Source of the DNA: DATBJG01 sp963790545
GTDB taxonomy: Bacteria > Acidobacteriota > Vicinamibacteria > Vicinamibacterales > JAMQPK01
Direction: 5' to 3'
Assembly (NCBI GenBank): GCA_963790545.1
Contig: CAWBPA010000014.1
Coordinates: 1 to 36,089, forward strand
Length of the DNA: 36,089 nucleotides
Shown here: piece by piece, positions 7,414 through 15,235 of the stretch
How the letters are laid out: each line of letters starts with the position of its first letter
Numbering within the stretch: position 1 is the first letter of the stretch
Notes under the pieces: generated by a model
Database searches by the model: none
The model's input: the letters and a program-made list of their open reading frames with translations, nothing else
What the model was told of the DNA's origin: nothing
Position numbers and translations under genes: made by a program

Positions 7414-8676
7414 ATGATTCTCAAACGGTCCGTTCCGGTTCTGAAACGGTTCGTGACAGTCAACCTGGTGGCGCTCATCTTCATTGTTGCGACGGGACGC
7501 GCGCAGCAAGCTCCGGCGCCACAGAACACCAACTTCGCAGACCCGTCCGGCGGGTACCAGGGGTTTCCGCTGCCCGACCAACCACAGGTGTTCAGGTCTG
7601 CCGAAACGGCCTACAGGGTGATTCCGATGAAAGGATTGTCCCGACCGTGGGCCCTGGCCTTCTTCCCGAACGGCGACATCCTCATCACAGAACGGGCGGG
7701 CCGCATCCGGATTGTTCGCGCCGGCGTGTTGGATCCGCAGGAGATTACAGGCGTGCCTCCAGTACTCCATCACCGGGCCTTCGGCTTGATGGACATCGCA
7801 CTGCATCCCCGGTACGCGGAGAACCATCTCGTCTACTTCACGTATTCCAAGCCGAAAGCCGGCGAACCCAACGTCGCGGCTGCCACGCTCGCCCGCGGGC
7901 GCTATGACGGCGGCCACGCGCTCTCTGATGTTCAGGATCTATTCGTGTCCAACGAGTGGACCGATCAGGCGTCGATGTCGCGGATGGTGTTCGGCCGCGA
8001 CGGAAAAATCTACATGGCGATTGGGATTACGCACCCTGGCAAGTTCGGTCACCCGCAGGATGCGCAGGACCCTAGCAGCCACGGAGGCAAGGTGCTTCGA
8101 CTGAACGAAGATGGAAGCGTGCCATCCGACAATCCGTTTGTCGGCCGGCAGGGCTACAAGCCGGAGATCTACGCGTTCGGCATTCGCAACGCGCTCGCCT
8201 TGATTGTCCACCCCCAGACCGGCGAGATCTGGGACACCGAAAATGGACCTTTCGGTGGCGACGAAATCAACATTATCCAGGCCGGGAAGAACTATGGCTG
8301 GCCGGTCGTTTCCTACGGGCGGTCGTATACGGGGGAGCGCACCGGGGGTACGGGCCCGACTCTTGCCGAGCCCTGTGCGGCCGGGATGGAACAGCCGTTT
8401 CTCTTCTGGAACCCGTCGATTGCCGCGGCGGGCATGGTGATCTACACAGGCGAGCGCTTTCCGCATTGGAAAGGGCATATCTTTGTGGGAGCGCTGCGTG
8501 GGAATCAGCTTCAGCGCGTGACGATAGACGCGAGCGGGCTCCCGCAGCGTCCTTGGGAACCAATGCTGACCGAGCTCAAGCAACGAATCCGCGAGGTGAG
8601 GCAAGGTCCGGATGGTCTGCTATACCTGCTCACCGACGAGGATGCGGGAGCGCTGCTCAGGATCGAACCCGCTTAA
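7414..8676 (+). CDS. PQQ-dependent sugar dehydrogenase (GSDH family), exported, paralogue 3
   Basis: A 420-residue family member. The ATG at 7414 has AAAGGAG 6 nt upstream and gives a normal signal peptide (residues 1-30, TGRA-QQ); a longer frame would translate the palindromic repeat. Landmarks: FFPNGDILITERAGRIRI (~83-100), FGLMDIALHP (~123-132), SHGGKVLRLNEDGSVPSDNPF, GIRN (256-259; the usual His is Ile), ENGPFGGDEIN (276-286), NYGWP (293-297), WKGHIFVGALRGNQLQRV and RIREVRQGPDGLLYLLTDE. The expected catalytic histidine position is Ala186. It contains an extra segment GTGPTLAEPCAAG around residues 316-328 not present in paralogues 1 and 2. Periplasmic quinoprotein; substrate unknown. Confidence 0.92.
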   Translation: MILKRSVPVLKRFVTVNLVALIFIVATGRAQQAPAPQNTNFADPSGGYQGFPLPDQPQVFRSAETAYRVIPMKGLSRPWALAFFPNGDILITERAGRIRIVRAGVLDPQEITGVPPVLHHRAFGLMDIALHPRYAENHLVYFTYSKPKAGEPNVAAATLARGRYDGGHALSDVQDLFVSNEWTDQASMSRMVFGRDGKIYMAIGITHPGKFGHPQDAQDPSSHGGKVLRLNEDGSVPSDNPFVGRQGYKPEIYAFGIRNALALIVHPQTGEIWDTENGPFGGDEINIIQAGKNYGWPVVSYGRSYTGERTGGTGPTLAEPCAAGMEQPFLFWNPSIAAAGMVIYTGERFPHWKGHIFVGALRGNQLQRVTIDASGLPQRPWEPMLTELKQRIREVRQGPDGLLYLLTDEDAGALLRIEPA

Positions 8677-8708
8677 TCCTGCTCGGTGCTCGACAACTTC
8701 GCGCAGGT

Positions 8709-8728
8709 TTCAGTTGTTGAGAACTGAA
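8709..8728. terminator. Short hairpin after the sugar dehydrogenase, heptamer-repeat-like
   Basis: TTCAGTT (8709-8715) pairs perfectly with AACTGAA (8722-8728) across a 6-nt loop, 33 nt past the stop codon at 8676. The following ACTGTTC continues a 7-nt rhythm related to the CAGTTCT units at 4383-4460, so this may be a remnant of the same type of element. No T-run follows, so Rho-independent action is uncertain. Confidence 0.4.
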
Positions 8729-8855
8729 TACTGTTCTAGCCCGCTGCCGGCTCTCGTCTGTAGGATAATAGGCGCCACCGAGCCAGAACACCGGTCCCCG
8801 CACATGCAGTCAGCGCTCCACCCAGCGTTCGTCTCGATGCCGGGTCGCACATAGG

Positions 8856-8984
8856 CTGGAGTGTCTGGGGATCGATCACAAGCGGTTGACCTATAAGTAT
8901 CAAGGACGCCAGTTCCGGCTGACAGATACCGCCGGGCACGTCGTCCAGAAGGCCCTCACCTTCGAGGTCGAGCGGGGAGCTTAG
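8856..8984 (+). pseudogene. Orphan coding-like fragment without a start
   Basis: A 42-codon stretch that reads like real protein: LGIDHKRLTYKYQGRQF, then RLTDTAGHVVQKALTFEVERGA and a TAG stop. It ends 10 nt before the selenoprotein-candidate start. No plausible start codon or ribosome site lies upstream in frame, and the 180 bp before it (8677-8855) shows only the hairpin at 8709. I do not recognise the family. It may be the tail of a decayed or transposed gene, or a small frameshifted gene. Confidence 0.35.
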
Positions 8985-8994
8985 TCCGAAGCCT

Positions 8995-10041
8995 ATGGCA
9001 TGGCTGCCAGTCGAGACGGCATTGCTCCCCGAGCGGGACGCGGTTCTCGGCCTGAAGCCGGATGTCTATGAAGCCCTGCGAGTAACGCTGACATTAGCGT
9101 GGCGGATCGCGGACTCCCGCCTGCTCGATCTGTGCCGTCTCCGGCTGGCGCAGCTGGTCGGCGCTCGTGCCGAGACTGACAGCGCCGACCAGATATTGCT
9201 GGTTCAGCTCGAAGGCTGGCGCTCGAGCTCAACCTCAACCTTCTCTGAGCGAGAGCGGGCTGCACTGTCGTACGCCGAACAGTATCACGTCGACCACAGG
9301 CGGATCACAGACGAACAGAAGGACGAGCTCGCACGCCATCTCTCCCAGCGCGAAGTGGTCAATTTCGTGTGGGCCCTTCACATGAACGACGCGTACGCTC
9401 GTCTCTTGAGCTTGCTCGACATCGAGCCAGATCCCCCGTCCAGCCGGCTCCGCGCCGAGCGGGTGCCTCCGCGAGAGAGGCAGCCGTTGGGCACGACGTC
9501 GGGCTCGAGTGCCCCTCGGTTCGAGGGCAAATTCGCGGATATCGATCCAGAGTTCTTCGAGTCGTATCGAACGCTCGGCCGTGTCGTCGTACGGCAGGCG
9601 CTTGTCGACGAGGTCACGAGCGAGGCGGTGCGGCTCCACAACGCGAGCCATCAAGGGTGTCTTTATTGAATGAGCATGCGCCGCGCAGTTGCGCGGCCTG
9701 CAGGCTCAGGTGACCTGATGGACGAGGTCCTCGATTACGAACAAAGCCGAAGTCTCGCCGAGTACCAACGGGTCGCTCTGCGGTTGCACGACGCTTTCCT
9801 CGTCCATCCTGCCGGGCTCGGCGCGGGAATGCATGCCGCGGTGCTCGAGCACTTCTCGCCGGCCCAGATTGTCGAGCTCGCGTTCAAGTACATGTACTGG
9901 TCTTCGAACAGGTCCGTCGTGACGCTCGGCATTGATGCGCCCCACGACGAGAACCGCCTGACGTCGTTCCACTACGGCGACAATGGGGAGTACATCGTCC
10001 ACGCGCAAGGGACTGGCACGGACGCGATACGCCCGACATGA
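8995..10041 (+). CDS. Candidate selenoprotein: two-domain AhpD/carboxymuconolactone decarboxylase-like protein
   Basis: One 348-residue reading frame interrupted only by TGA at 9667-9669 (residue 225). Both sides are in the same frame and belong to the same AhpD-like family. Residues ~30-140 form a degenerate N-terminal CMD-like domain without the CxxC. Residues ~180-300 form the second domain: Glu210, 12 residues on Cys222, then C-L-Y-TGA, so the TGA occupies the second redox position of CxxC. The Glu-to-Cys spacing equals that of AhpD (Glu118/Cys130/Cys133); the AhpD His137 position is Arg229. After the TGA the family continues (LMDEVLDYE, HFSPAQIVELAFKYMYWSSN). If decoded as selenocysteine it would be a cytoplasmic thiol/selenol peroxidase-like reductase. 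The alternative is a nonsense mutation or base error. The ATG at 8995 has only a weak Shine-Dalgarno. Confidence 0.72.
9672..9707 (+). promoter_or_regulatory. SECIS-like hairpin downstream of the in-frame TGA
   Basis: A perfect 7-bp upper stem, GCCGCGC (9680-9686) with GCGCGGC (9691-9697), closes a 4-nt loop AGTT. After a 2-nt bulge (9698-9699) the stem continues with TGC/GCA and, past one mismatch, GAGC (9672-9675)/GCTC (9704-9707). The loop begins 17 nt after the TGA, close to the roughly 18 nt of E. coli fdhF and within the 16-37 nt range used for bacterial SECIS prediction. A G stands at loop position 2, another stated requirement. GC-rich DNA forms hairpins by chance, so this is supportive rather than decisive. 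Confidence 0.55.
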
Positions 10042-10075
10042 CCCTCACAAGGCCGGAGCGGTAGAATTCCGCGCG

Positions 10076-10873
10076 TCAGCGCACGGCTCCGCCGGGTAGG
10101 TGCTCGAGGTCGCGGTTGTTCTCGTTGCAGATGAACTCCATCAACTCTGTGTCGTGGCGTAGGGCGACTTCCTGCTTTACGCTCCAGGGCCGCGTATACG
10201 CCCCCGGGTCATCGATGGTCACGTGAATGTCCATGTGCCCGAAATCTCTGCGATGGAACCGCTCGATGACGTGCAGCGCTTCGGTCGAGGGCCTGCCGAG
10301 CTGATCCAGCCACAGCCTGCCGTTGAACCCGCGCGTGTCGACGACAAGCGTGTCGCCGTCCCACTTCGCCGTCGAATATCCCATCCACGTCGGGTTGGGA
10401 TCTGCGATCAGCTCGCGGCCATCCATGAAGATCTGCCGCCACAACGTAAACGCTTCATAGATGATGACAATCGACCCTGGTGTCTGGATGAGCCTCCACG
10501 GGTAGGCGAGCGCGCCGATCTTGGGCACGCCCTGGGGCAGACAGTTCGCGTCCGGATCCTCTCGCGAGTGCGATCCGTCTTTGCGCTTGTCGAACAGCGC
10601 CTTGGCCCACGGCTGCAACGGAACGTCCTCCTCCTTGAGACCGGTCGCAAGATTGCGAGCGAACGTGTTGTCCTTCGACGACCACTTTCCGGACAGATCG
10701 GGCTTGCCATCGGGGGTACGGGGCAGAGGCGCGAACATGTCCGGTTTGCCGTCGGGCGTGAGCGGAATGCCGGTCAGCGGAACTTTGGTCCAGTGCTGCG
10801 CGAGGAGCAGAGGGGTTGAGGTCGCGACGAGCAGCGTCGCGACACCAGCAGCCAGGAGACGCGAGGCTTCCAT
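10076..10873 (-). CDS. Secreted protein of unknown function (PDLSGxW family)
   Basis: A 265-residue exported protein. The start at 10873 has GGGAGGTGA 4 nt upstream and gives a signal peptide ending near LLLAQ. Motifs: two TPDGKPD repeats, PDLSGKWSS, DANCLPQGVP, GRELIADPNPTWMGYSTAKWDGDTL (read in pieces), VVDTRGFNGRLWLDQLGRPSTEALHVIERF and VTIDDPGAYTRPW. These belong to a very common acidobacterial family of secreted proteins with no known activity. A second, longer member is at 31755-32806. It is the last gene of a minus-strand series and ends 34 nt from the convergent selenoprotein candidate. Confidence 0.85.
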   Translation of the reverse strand: MEASRLLAAGVATLLVATSTPLLLAQHWTKVPLTGIPLTPDGKPDMFAPLPRTPDGKPDLSGKWSSKDNTFARNLATGLKEEDVPLQPWAKALFDKRKDGSHSREDPDANCLPQGVPKIGALAYPWRLIQTPGSIVIIYEAFTLWRQIFMDGRELIADPNPTWMGYSTAKWDGDTLVVDTRGFNGRLWLDQLGRPSTEALHVIERFHRRDFGHMDIHVTIDDPGAYTRPWSVKQEVALRHDTELMEFICNENNRDLEHLPGGAVR

Positions 10874-10983
10874 AAGAGTCACCTCCCGCAGACCCAACAG
10901 CCTGCTAGGGCGTTCGGGCCCACGTCATCAGCAGCTTGTCAGCGTCAGCATAGCGCAAGTTCCGCATTGAAGAGAGCGTCAGC

Positions 10984-11907
10984 CTATCCGGCGAGATCGG
11001 CTCGAGCCACTTCGCGCTCCCGGATCCGATGGCTGCGCCGTGCGACATCGATCGAGTACCTGTCCGCAGCCGCCGGCAGGAGGAGCAGCGCGATCAGCAG
11101 TCCGGTGCGAGGGAGGATGGCGTCTGTGGCTACGAACATGGGGTCGGCGACCAAATGCCCGAACATCACGAACACTAGAATGCCTCCAAGCACGAGCATT
11201 GCCGGTCCGCGCCACAGGCCCACAAGCACGAGCGCGCCCGCGGCGAGCTCAAGGATCGGAATCACGGTTCCACTTACCCATAGACCCCAGACCGGAAGGA
11301 ACGTCGCCGTGTACGGCTCGACGAAGTACGACCGAGCGTGCTCGAGCGGGCCGAGGAGGAACACCTTGTTCAGCCCGGCCGTGAGGAAGACCAGCCCCAG
11401 CAGCGCACGTACTGTGAAGATGGCGCACGCTCGCGCGTCTTCGTCGGAAAGGACCGCGCGTCGCGACAACAGGTGATCCATCGAATAGCCGTCCGCGGCG
11501 GCGGGCGTCAGCAGCAGCAAGACCACGAGGGCCGCTCGGGGGAGGACGTAGGCGTTCACGAACGGCGCCCACATCGCCGTCGGACCGAAGCCCCCGACAG
11601 TCAGCCCGGTGAGGCTGTGAGCGCCGGCCACCAGCAGCACGACCCCGCCGACCGCGATCGCGGCGGCTCGCGTCCACAGCCCGAGCAGCAAAAGGATACC
11701 GAGTGGGAGCTCCACCCAAGGGGCAGCGCGCGCGGTCCACGGCGCCAGAGGAGAGACGGCAGCAAGGTACGGGCTTGCCGCCAGCTCCTGCCCGTATCCG
11801 GCGACGCCGAGCCCGAAGGCCTTGTTCGTGCCGGAGAAAACGAACATCAGGCCAAGGAGCCCGCGCGCGACCCAGATGGCCCAGGCGAGAGCCGTTCGAG
11901 CATCCAT
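10984..11907 (-). CDS. Tandem DoxX-family membrane protein
   Basis: A 307-residue integral membrane protein made of two DoxX-like units. Unit 1 (about residues 1-145) and unit 2 (about 155-290) each contain a GLLGLMFVFSGTNKAFGLG / GLVFLTAGLNKVFLLG type first helix, a ELPLGILLLLGLWTR / ELAAGALVLVGLWRG helix and a terminal LPRAALVVLLLLTPAAADGYS / LPRTGLLIALLLLPAAADRYS helix, so the two halves are clear duplicates with about eight helices in total. DoxX proteins are linked to quinone and thiol/redox stress functions; the exact role here is unknown. The start at 11907 (MDARTALAW) was chosen because the longer frame overlaps the amidohydrolase gene. The 217 bp upstream (11908-12124) hold no gene. 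Confidence 0.87.
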   Translation of the reverse strand: MDARTALAWAIWVARGLLGLMFVFSGTNKAFGLGVAGYGQELAASPYLAAVSPLAPWTARAAPWVELPLGILLLLGLWTRAAAIAVGGVVLLVAGAHSLTGLTVGGFGPTAMWAPFVNAYVLPRAALVVLLLLTPAAADGYSMDHLLSRRAVLSDEDARACAIFTVRALLGLVFLTAGLNKVFLLGPLEHARSYFVEPYTATFLPVWGLWVSGTVIPILELAAGALVLVGLWRGPAMLVLGGILVFVMFGHLVADPMFVATDAILPRTGLLIALLLLPAAADRYSIDVARRSHRIREREVARADLAG

Positions 11908-12124
11908 AGGCGAGCCGCCTCTCAGAGAGGTCGCGACCTGAGCTTCGTGTAGAACGCGGTCGGCGAAAGGTCGCAGCGACGGTACCGCGTCGAGTGTTCG
12001 CCGCATACACCACTCCAACCCGCCGTATCGCGAACAAGAGCCTACGAAGTTGTCGGAAGCACGCGCGGCGAGCATCAAACGGTGGCTGGTCGCCAACGCG
12101 AAGGTGGATGCCGCGACGACCGGC

Positions 12125-13480
12125 TCACTTGTATCGCCGGCCGTGCTTGATGACGATCTTCGGCTCACGCAACACGTCGATGTGTCGCAACGGGTCGCCT
12201 CGCACGGCAATGACATCGGCGTACTTGCCTTCGCCGATTGTTCCTGTCTCGCGCTCGACGCCCATCACCTGCGCCGCGTCAGAGGTCATCTTGCGGATAA
12301 CCGTCATCGGATTCATTCCGAGCTCACGCACCCACAGGTCTGCATCCATCCACGTAGAGTGACTTGGAAGCTGACCGACGCTGCCCTCGTCCGTGCCGAA
12401 CACCAAGATGACACCGAGCGCTTCAAGCTGGGCTATCCGGCGCTTGACGTTGATCGACGTGTTCGGGTCCACCGGTCGCGGCTGGTACGCGGCCCACCCT
12501 TTGCGCACGTCTTCGGCGAGCTCAGCTGGTAAGCCGCGAAATCCGGCCGGGTCGTCCACAAACTCCGGCTTGCCTGCCAGATAGGGCAGATTCAGCAATC
12601 CATTGGCTCCCACGGTCGGTGTCCAGTAGAGCCGCGGGCCTGTCCTGACACGTTCACGGATGGCGGCCACGATATCGGGAGGGAATTCAGGAGTGGCCGC
12701 GCCCAGGTGTTGAAAGTCGTCCACGCCGTACTCCAGCCCGAGCCGAATGTCGGTATCGGTCACGCCATGGGCCGCCACCTTCCGGCCGCGACTGTGAGCC
12801 TCGGCAACGATGGCCCGACGCTCGCCTGGCGACATCTGCTCCGGATTGAAAATCTTGATGACGTCCACGCCCGCATCTATGAGCTGCCGGGTCCTGGCCC
12901 GGGCATCAGCCTCGCTCGAAATCGCCATGAACTGCGGGGTGAGGGTTGCGGTTCGATTGCCGGTCAGCGCAGGGCCGGCCACGTACAGCGTAGGCCCGGG
13001 CAGCTTGCCGTCGGCAATCTGCTTCTTCACAGTAAGGATGGCCTGAGCCGGTGCCGCGAGGTCACGCACGCTGGTCACGCCGGCCATCAGCATCTGCTCG
13101 GCAGCAACAGGAATCGTTAGTGTCTCGAATTCGGAGGCGTACTTGAACCAGTATCCCGTGTTCGGATGACCGCTGTAGATCAGATGGACGTGCATGTCCC
13201 AGAGCCCGGGCAGCACGGTCATCCCGTCGGTCGAGATGTGATCGTAGCCGCCCGGCACAGGCAACGACTCGATTGTCCCGACCTTCTCGATGCGGTTTCC
13301 ACGAATAAGAACCACGCTGTTGCGCAGGGGTGGCCCGCTTGTCCCGTCAATCAGCGAGCCACCGACCAACGCAAGCGGCTTGATCTGTGACTGGCCCTGC
13401 TGGCTCTCTCGCGCGGTGACCAACCCGTGCCAGCCGACCATGACAATCAATGAACCGAAGAGCACACGTGTGACTCTCAT
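12125..13480 (-). CDS. Exported amidohydrolase-family protein
   Basis: A 451-residue metal-dependent hydrolase of the amidohydrolase superfamily (imidazolonepropionase/prolidase-like branch). It has a signal peptide (residues 1-23), the small beta-sandwich domain (GGSLIDGTSGPPL), the metal motif WDMHVHL (His97, His99), GVDVIKIF with the lysine used as bridging ligand in relatives, AAHGVTD and DDFQHLG histidines, and the metal Asp in VFGTDEG. The C-terminal KYADVIAVRGDPL closes the sandwich domain. All key ligands seem present, so it is probably active in the periplasm on an amide, lactam or dipeptide substrate. It is downstream of the TPR gene (84 nt) on the same strand. The ATG at 13480 was chosen for the signal peptide; its Shine-Dalgarno is weak. 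Confidence 0.9.
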   Translation of the reverse strand: MRVTRVLFGSLIVMVGWHGLVTARESQQGQSQIKPLALVGGSLIDGTSGPPLRNSVVLIRGNRIEKVGTIESLPVPGGYDHISTDGMTVLPGLWDMHVHLIYSGHPNTGYWFKYASEFETLTIPVAAEQMLMAGVTSVRDLAAPAQAILTVKKQIADGKLPGPTLYVAGPALTGNRTATLTPQFMAISSEADARARTRQLIDAGVDVIKIFNPEQMSPGERRAIVAEAHSRGRKVAAHGVTDTDIRLGLEYGVDDFQHLGAATPEFPPDIVAAIRERVRTGPRLYWTPTVGANGLLNLPYLAGKPEFVDDPAGFRGLPAELAEDVRKGWAAYQPRPVDPNTSINVKRRIAQLEALGVILVFGTDEGSVGQLPSHSTWMDADLWVRELGMNPMTVIRKMTSDAAQVMGVERETGTIGEGKYADVIAVRGDPLRHIDVLREPKIVIKHGRRYK

Positions 13481-13564
13481 GATGTCAGTCTTTCTGGAAG
13501 TGTTGTCTTCAGAGAGCCTCGCCACGATCTCGTGCGCGTTTGTCAGCGTACGGAAGATGTTCGT

Positions 13565-15235
13565 CTACGGTTGATCCCAGGAAGGTTCCTCTCGCCATGG
13601 AATCCTAGGAGGCCGATGTTGTTCGTATAGTCTCAGATCACTGGCCATGCTTTTCGCCAAATCGAGCCTGCCAAGCGTTTCTGCGGCGACGATCGCTTCG
13701 CCCAGCGACCGCGCGGCCGCTTCGTACTGACCCGCCTCGGCAAGGGCCATTGCCATCGTTTCGAGCTCGTCGGCGCTTCGTTGTCGCCTGACCAGGTCCT
13801 GTGCCAGCGCCAATGCACGTTGCCCGTCGCGCACCCGGTCGTCGGGGGCTGCCGCGTACAGACGCGCAAGCGCGCGAGTGAACTCCGTCCTGTCGGGATG
13901 AAGCCGCACAGCTTCGACGAGCTGTTTTTGGGCTTCTTGGTAGTGTTTCAGGCGCACCAACGCGAGCACCTCGCCGAAGCGAGCTTCCGGGACGCGAGGG
14001 TCCATCTTGATCACTTCGGCGTACTGCCGAAGGGCAGGCTGGAGCCTTCCGCGACGTCGTAGTGCGTTGGCCAGCTGCAAACGCGCTTGTAGATATGTCG
14101 GGTCATACTTCACCGCCGCCGTGAACCGATCAATCGCCAGATCATCTCGTCCGTTTGAGAGGAGGAGCACGCCAAGGCTGTAGTGTGCCGGCGCGAATTC
14201 CGGTGATCGTCGCAGGACTTCCAGCAGCTCCTGCCCGGCACCTTGCAAATCCCCTGAAACCGACAACGCCACGGCCAGCTTCTGCCGAAGCGACAGACTG
14301 CTCGGCGCAAGATCGAGACCTTTGCGGAAGTGCCCGACCGCCGCCGCAAATTCGCCACGCGCGAGCGCCCCGTCGCCCCGCCTCTCGTAGACCACCTCGC
14401 TGTGCAGGAGCTCACCCAGTTCCTGCATAAAGGGGTCGGCCAGGCGAACCTCCACATCGCCTCGTTGGCGCAGGTGCACTTCCGCCTGCTCGAGCTGGCC
14501 CGTCGCGCGGTACGCCGTGGCGAGTGGATAATGGATCATCGTCGCGCTTCGATCGAGTGCCAGCGCGGCTTCGAGATGCTGGATCGCACCAGCGTAGTCG
14601 TGCTTTGCAAGAGCCACGCGACCGGCGCCAAATCGCGCTGCCGCTTGCGGTTCTCGAGCAAGCCCCTTCGAAAACATCGCCCCCGCGTCGTCCAATCTCC
14701 CTTGGTCGAGGTACGTGTTGCCCAACCAAATGAGCGCCGAGACGTCATCGGGCCGCAGCTGGAGGGTTCGCTCGAAGAACGCCGCGGCCTTTGTCGACTC
14801 GCCCTGCAGGCGGTACGCATGGGCCAAGTAGTAGCTCCAGCGCGCATCAGCAGGTGCAAGCACGTGTGCATTGAAGAAGCACGGCTCGGCTTCCGCAAAC
14901 GACTCGGCGGCAAAGAGGAGCTTCCCTAGCTCGCCGTATGCCGTGGCTCGGTCCGTGGCCTGCCCGGCAGGATGCTCGGTGGCTCGGGTCAACAGCTCGA
15001 ACTGATCACGGACCTGTTTCTGCACAGGGACCGCCATCGCCGACAGATCAGGAAGGCCAACAGCCTTCAATGCGGAAGGTGCGGACGAAATCGGTTGTTG
15101 GGTGCTCGATGAAGGAGCCTGGGGTTCGTCCCGAGAGGAACAAGCCCAAATGGCGAGGGCGCTCATCAGGATCACCAATGCGCGCGCGCCAACCGCGTTA
15201 TGACGAGAGAACAAACGAAATGCTTGGAGCGTCAC
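13565..15235 (-). CDS. TPR-repeat putative lipoprotein
   Basis: A 556-residue protein with about ten tetratricopeptide repeats (for example AFFERTLQLRPDDVSALIWLG, HFRKGLDLAPSSLSLRQKLA, RFTAAVKYDPTYLQARLQLA, YAEVIKMDPRVPEARFGEVL), which would form a protein-binding superhelix. The N-terminus has a hydrophobic segment ending IWAC (Cys32), a possible lipidation site although Trp at -2 is unusual. The GTG start at 15235 overlaps the stop of the CRTAC1 gene as GTGA and has AGAAGGA about 10 nt upstream, so translation is probably coupled. A longer frame starting at 15289 would overlap CRTAC1 by 58 nt. The FG-GAP/TPR order repeats at 26035-23191. Confidence 0.88.
   Translation of the reverse strand: MTLQAFRLFSRHNAVGARALVILMSALAIWACSSRDEPQAPSSSTQQPISSAPSALKAVGLPDLSAMAVPVQKQVRDQFELLTRATEHPAGQATDRATAYGELGKLLFAAESFAEAEPCFFNAHVLAPADARWSYYLAHAYRLQGESTKAAAFFERTLQLRPDDVSALIWLGNTYLDQGRLDDAGAMFSKGLAREPQAAARFGAGRVALAKHDYAGAIQHLEAALALDRSATMIHYPLATAYRATGQLEQAEVHLRQRGDVEVRLADPFMQELGELLHSEVVYERRGDGALARGEFAAAVGHFRKGLDLAPSSLSLRQKLAVALSVSGDLQGAGQELLEVLRRSPEFAPAHYSLGVLLLSNGRDDLAIDRFTAAVKYDPTYLQARLQLANALRRRGRLQPALRQYAEVIKMDPRVPEARFGEVLALVRLKHYQEAQKQLVEAVRLHPDRTEFTRALARLYAAAPDDRVRDGQRALALAQDLVRRQRSADELETMAMALAEAGQYEAAARSLGEAIVAAETLGRLDLAKSMASDLRLYEQHRPPRIPWREEPSWDQP

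Noticed and set aside
9667..10041. A separate small gene starting at the ATG at 9670
   Set aside because: The ATG directly follows the TGA in the same frame, there is no ribosome site, and the product would be the second half of one domain split inside its active site.
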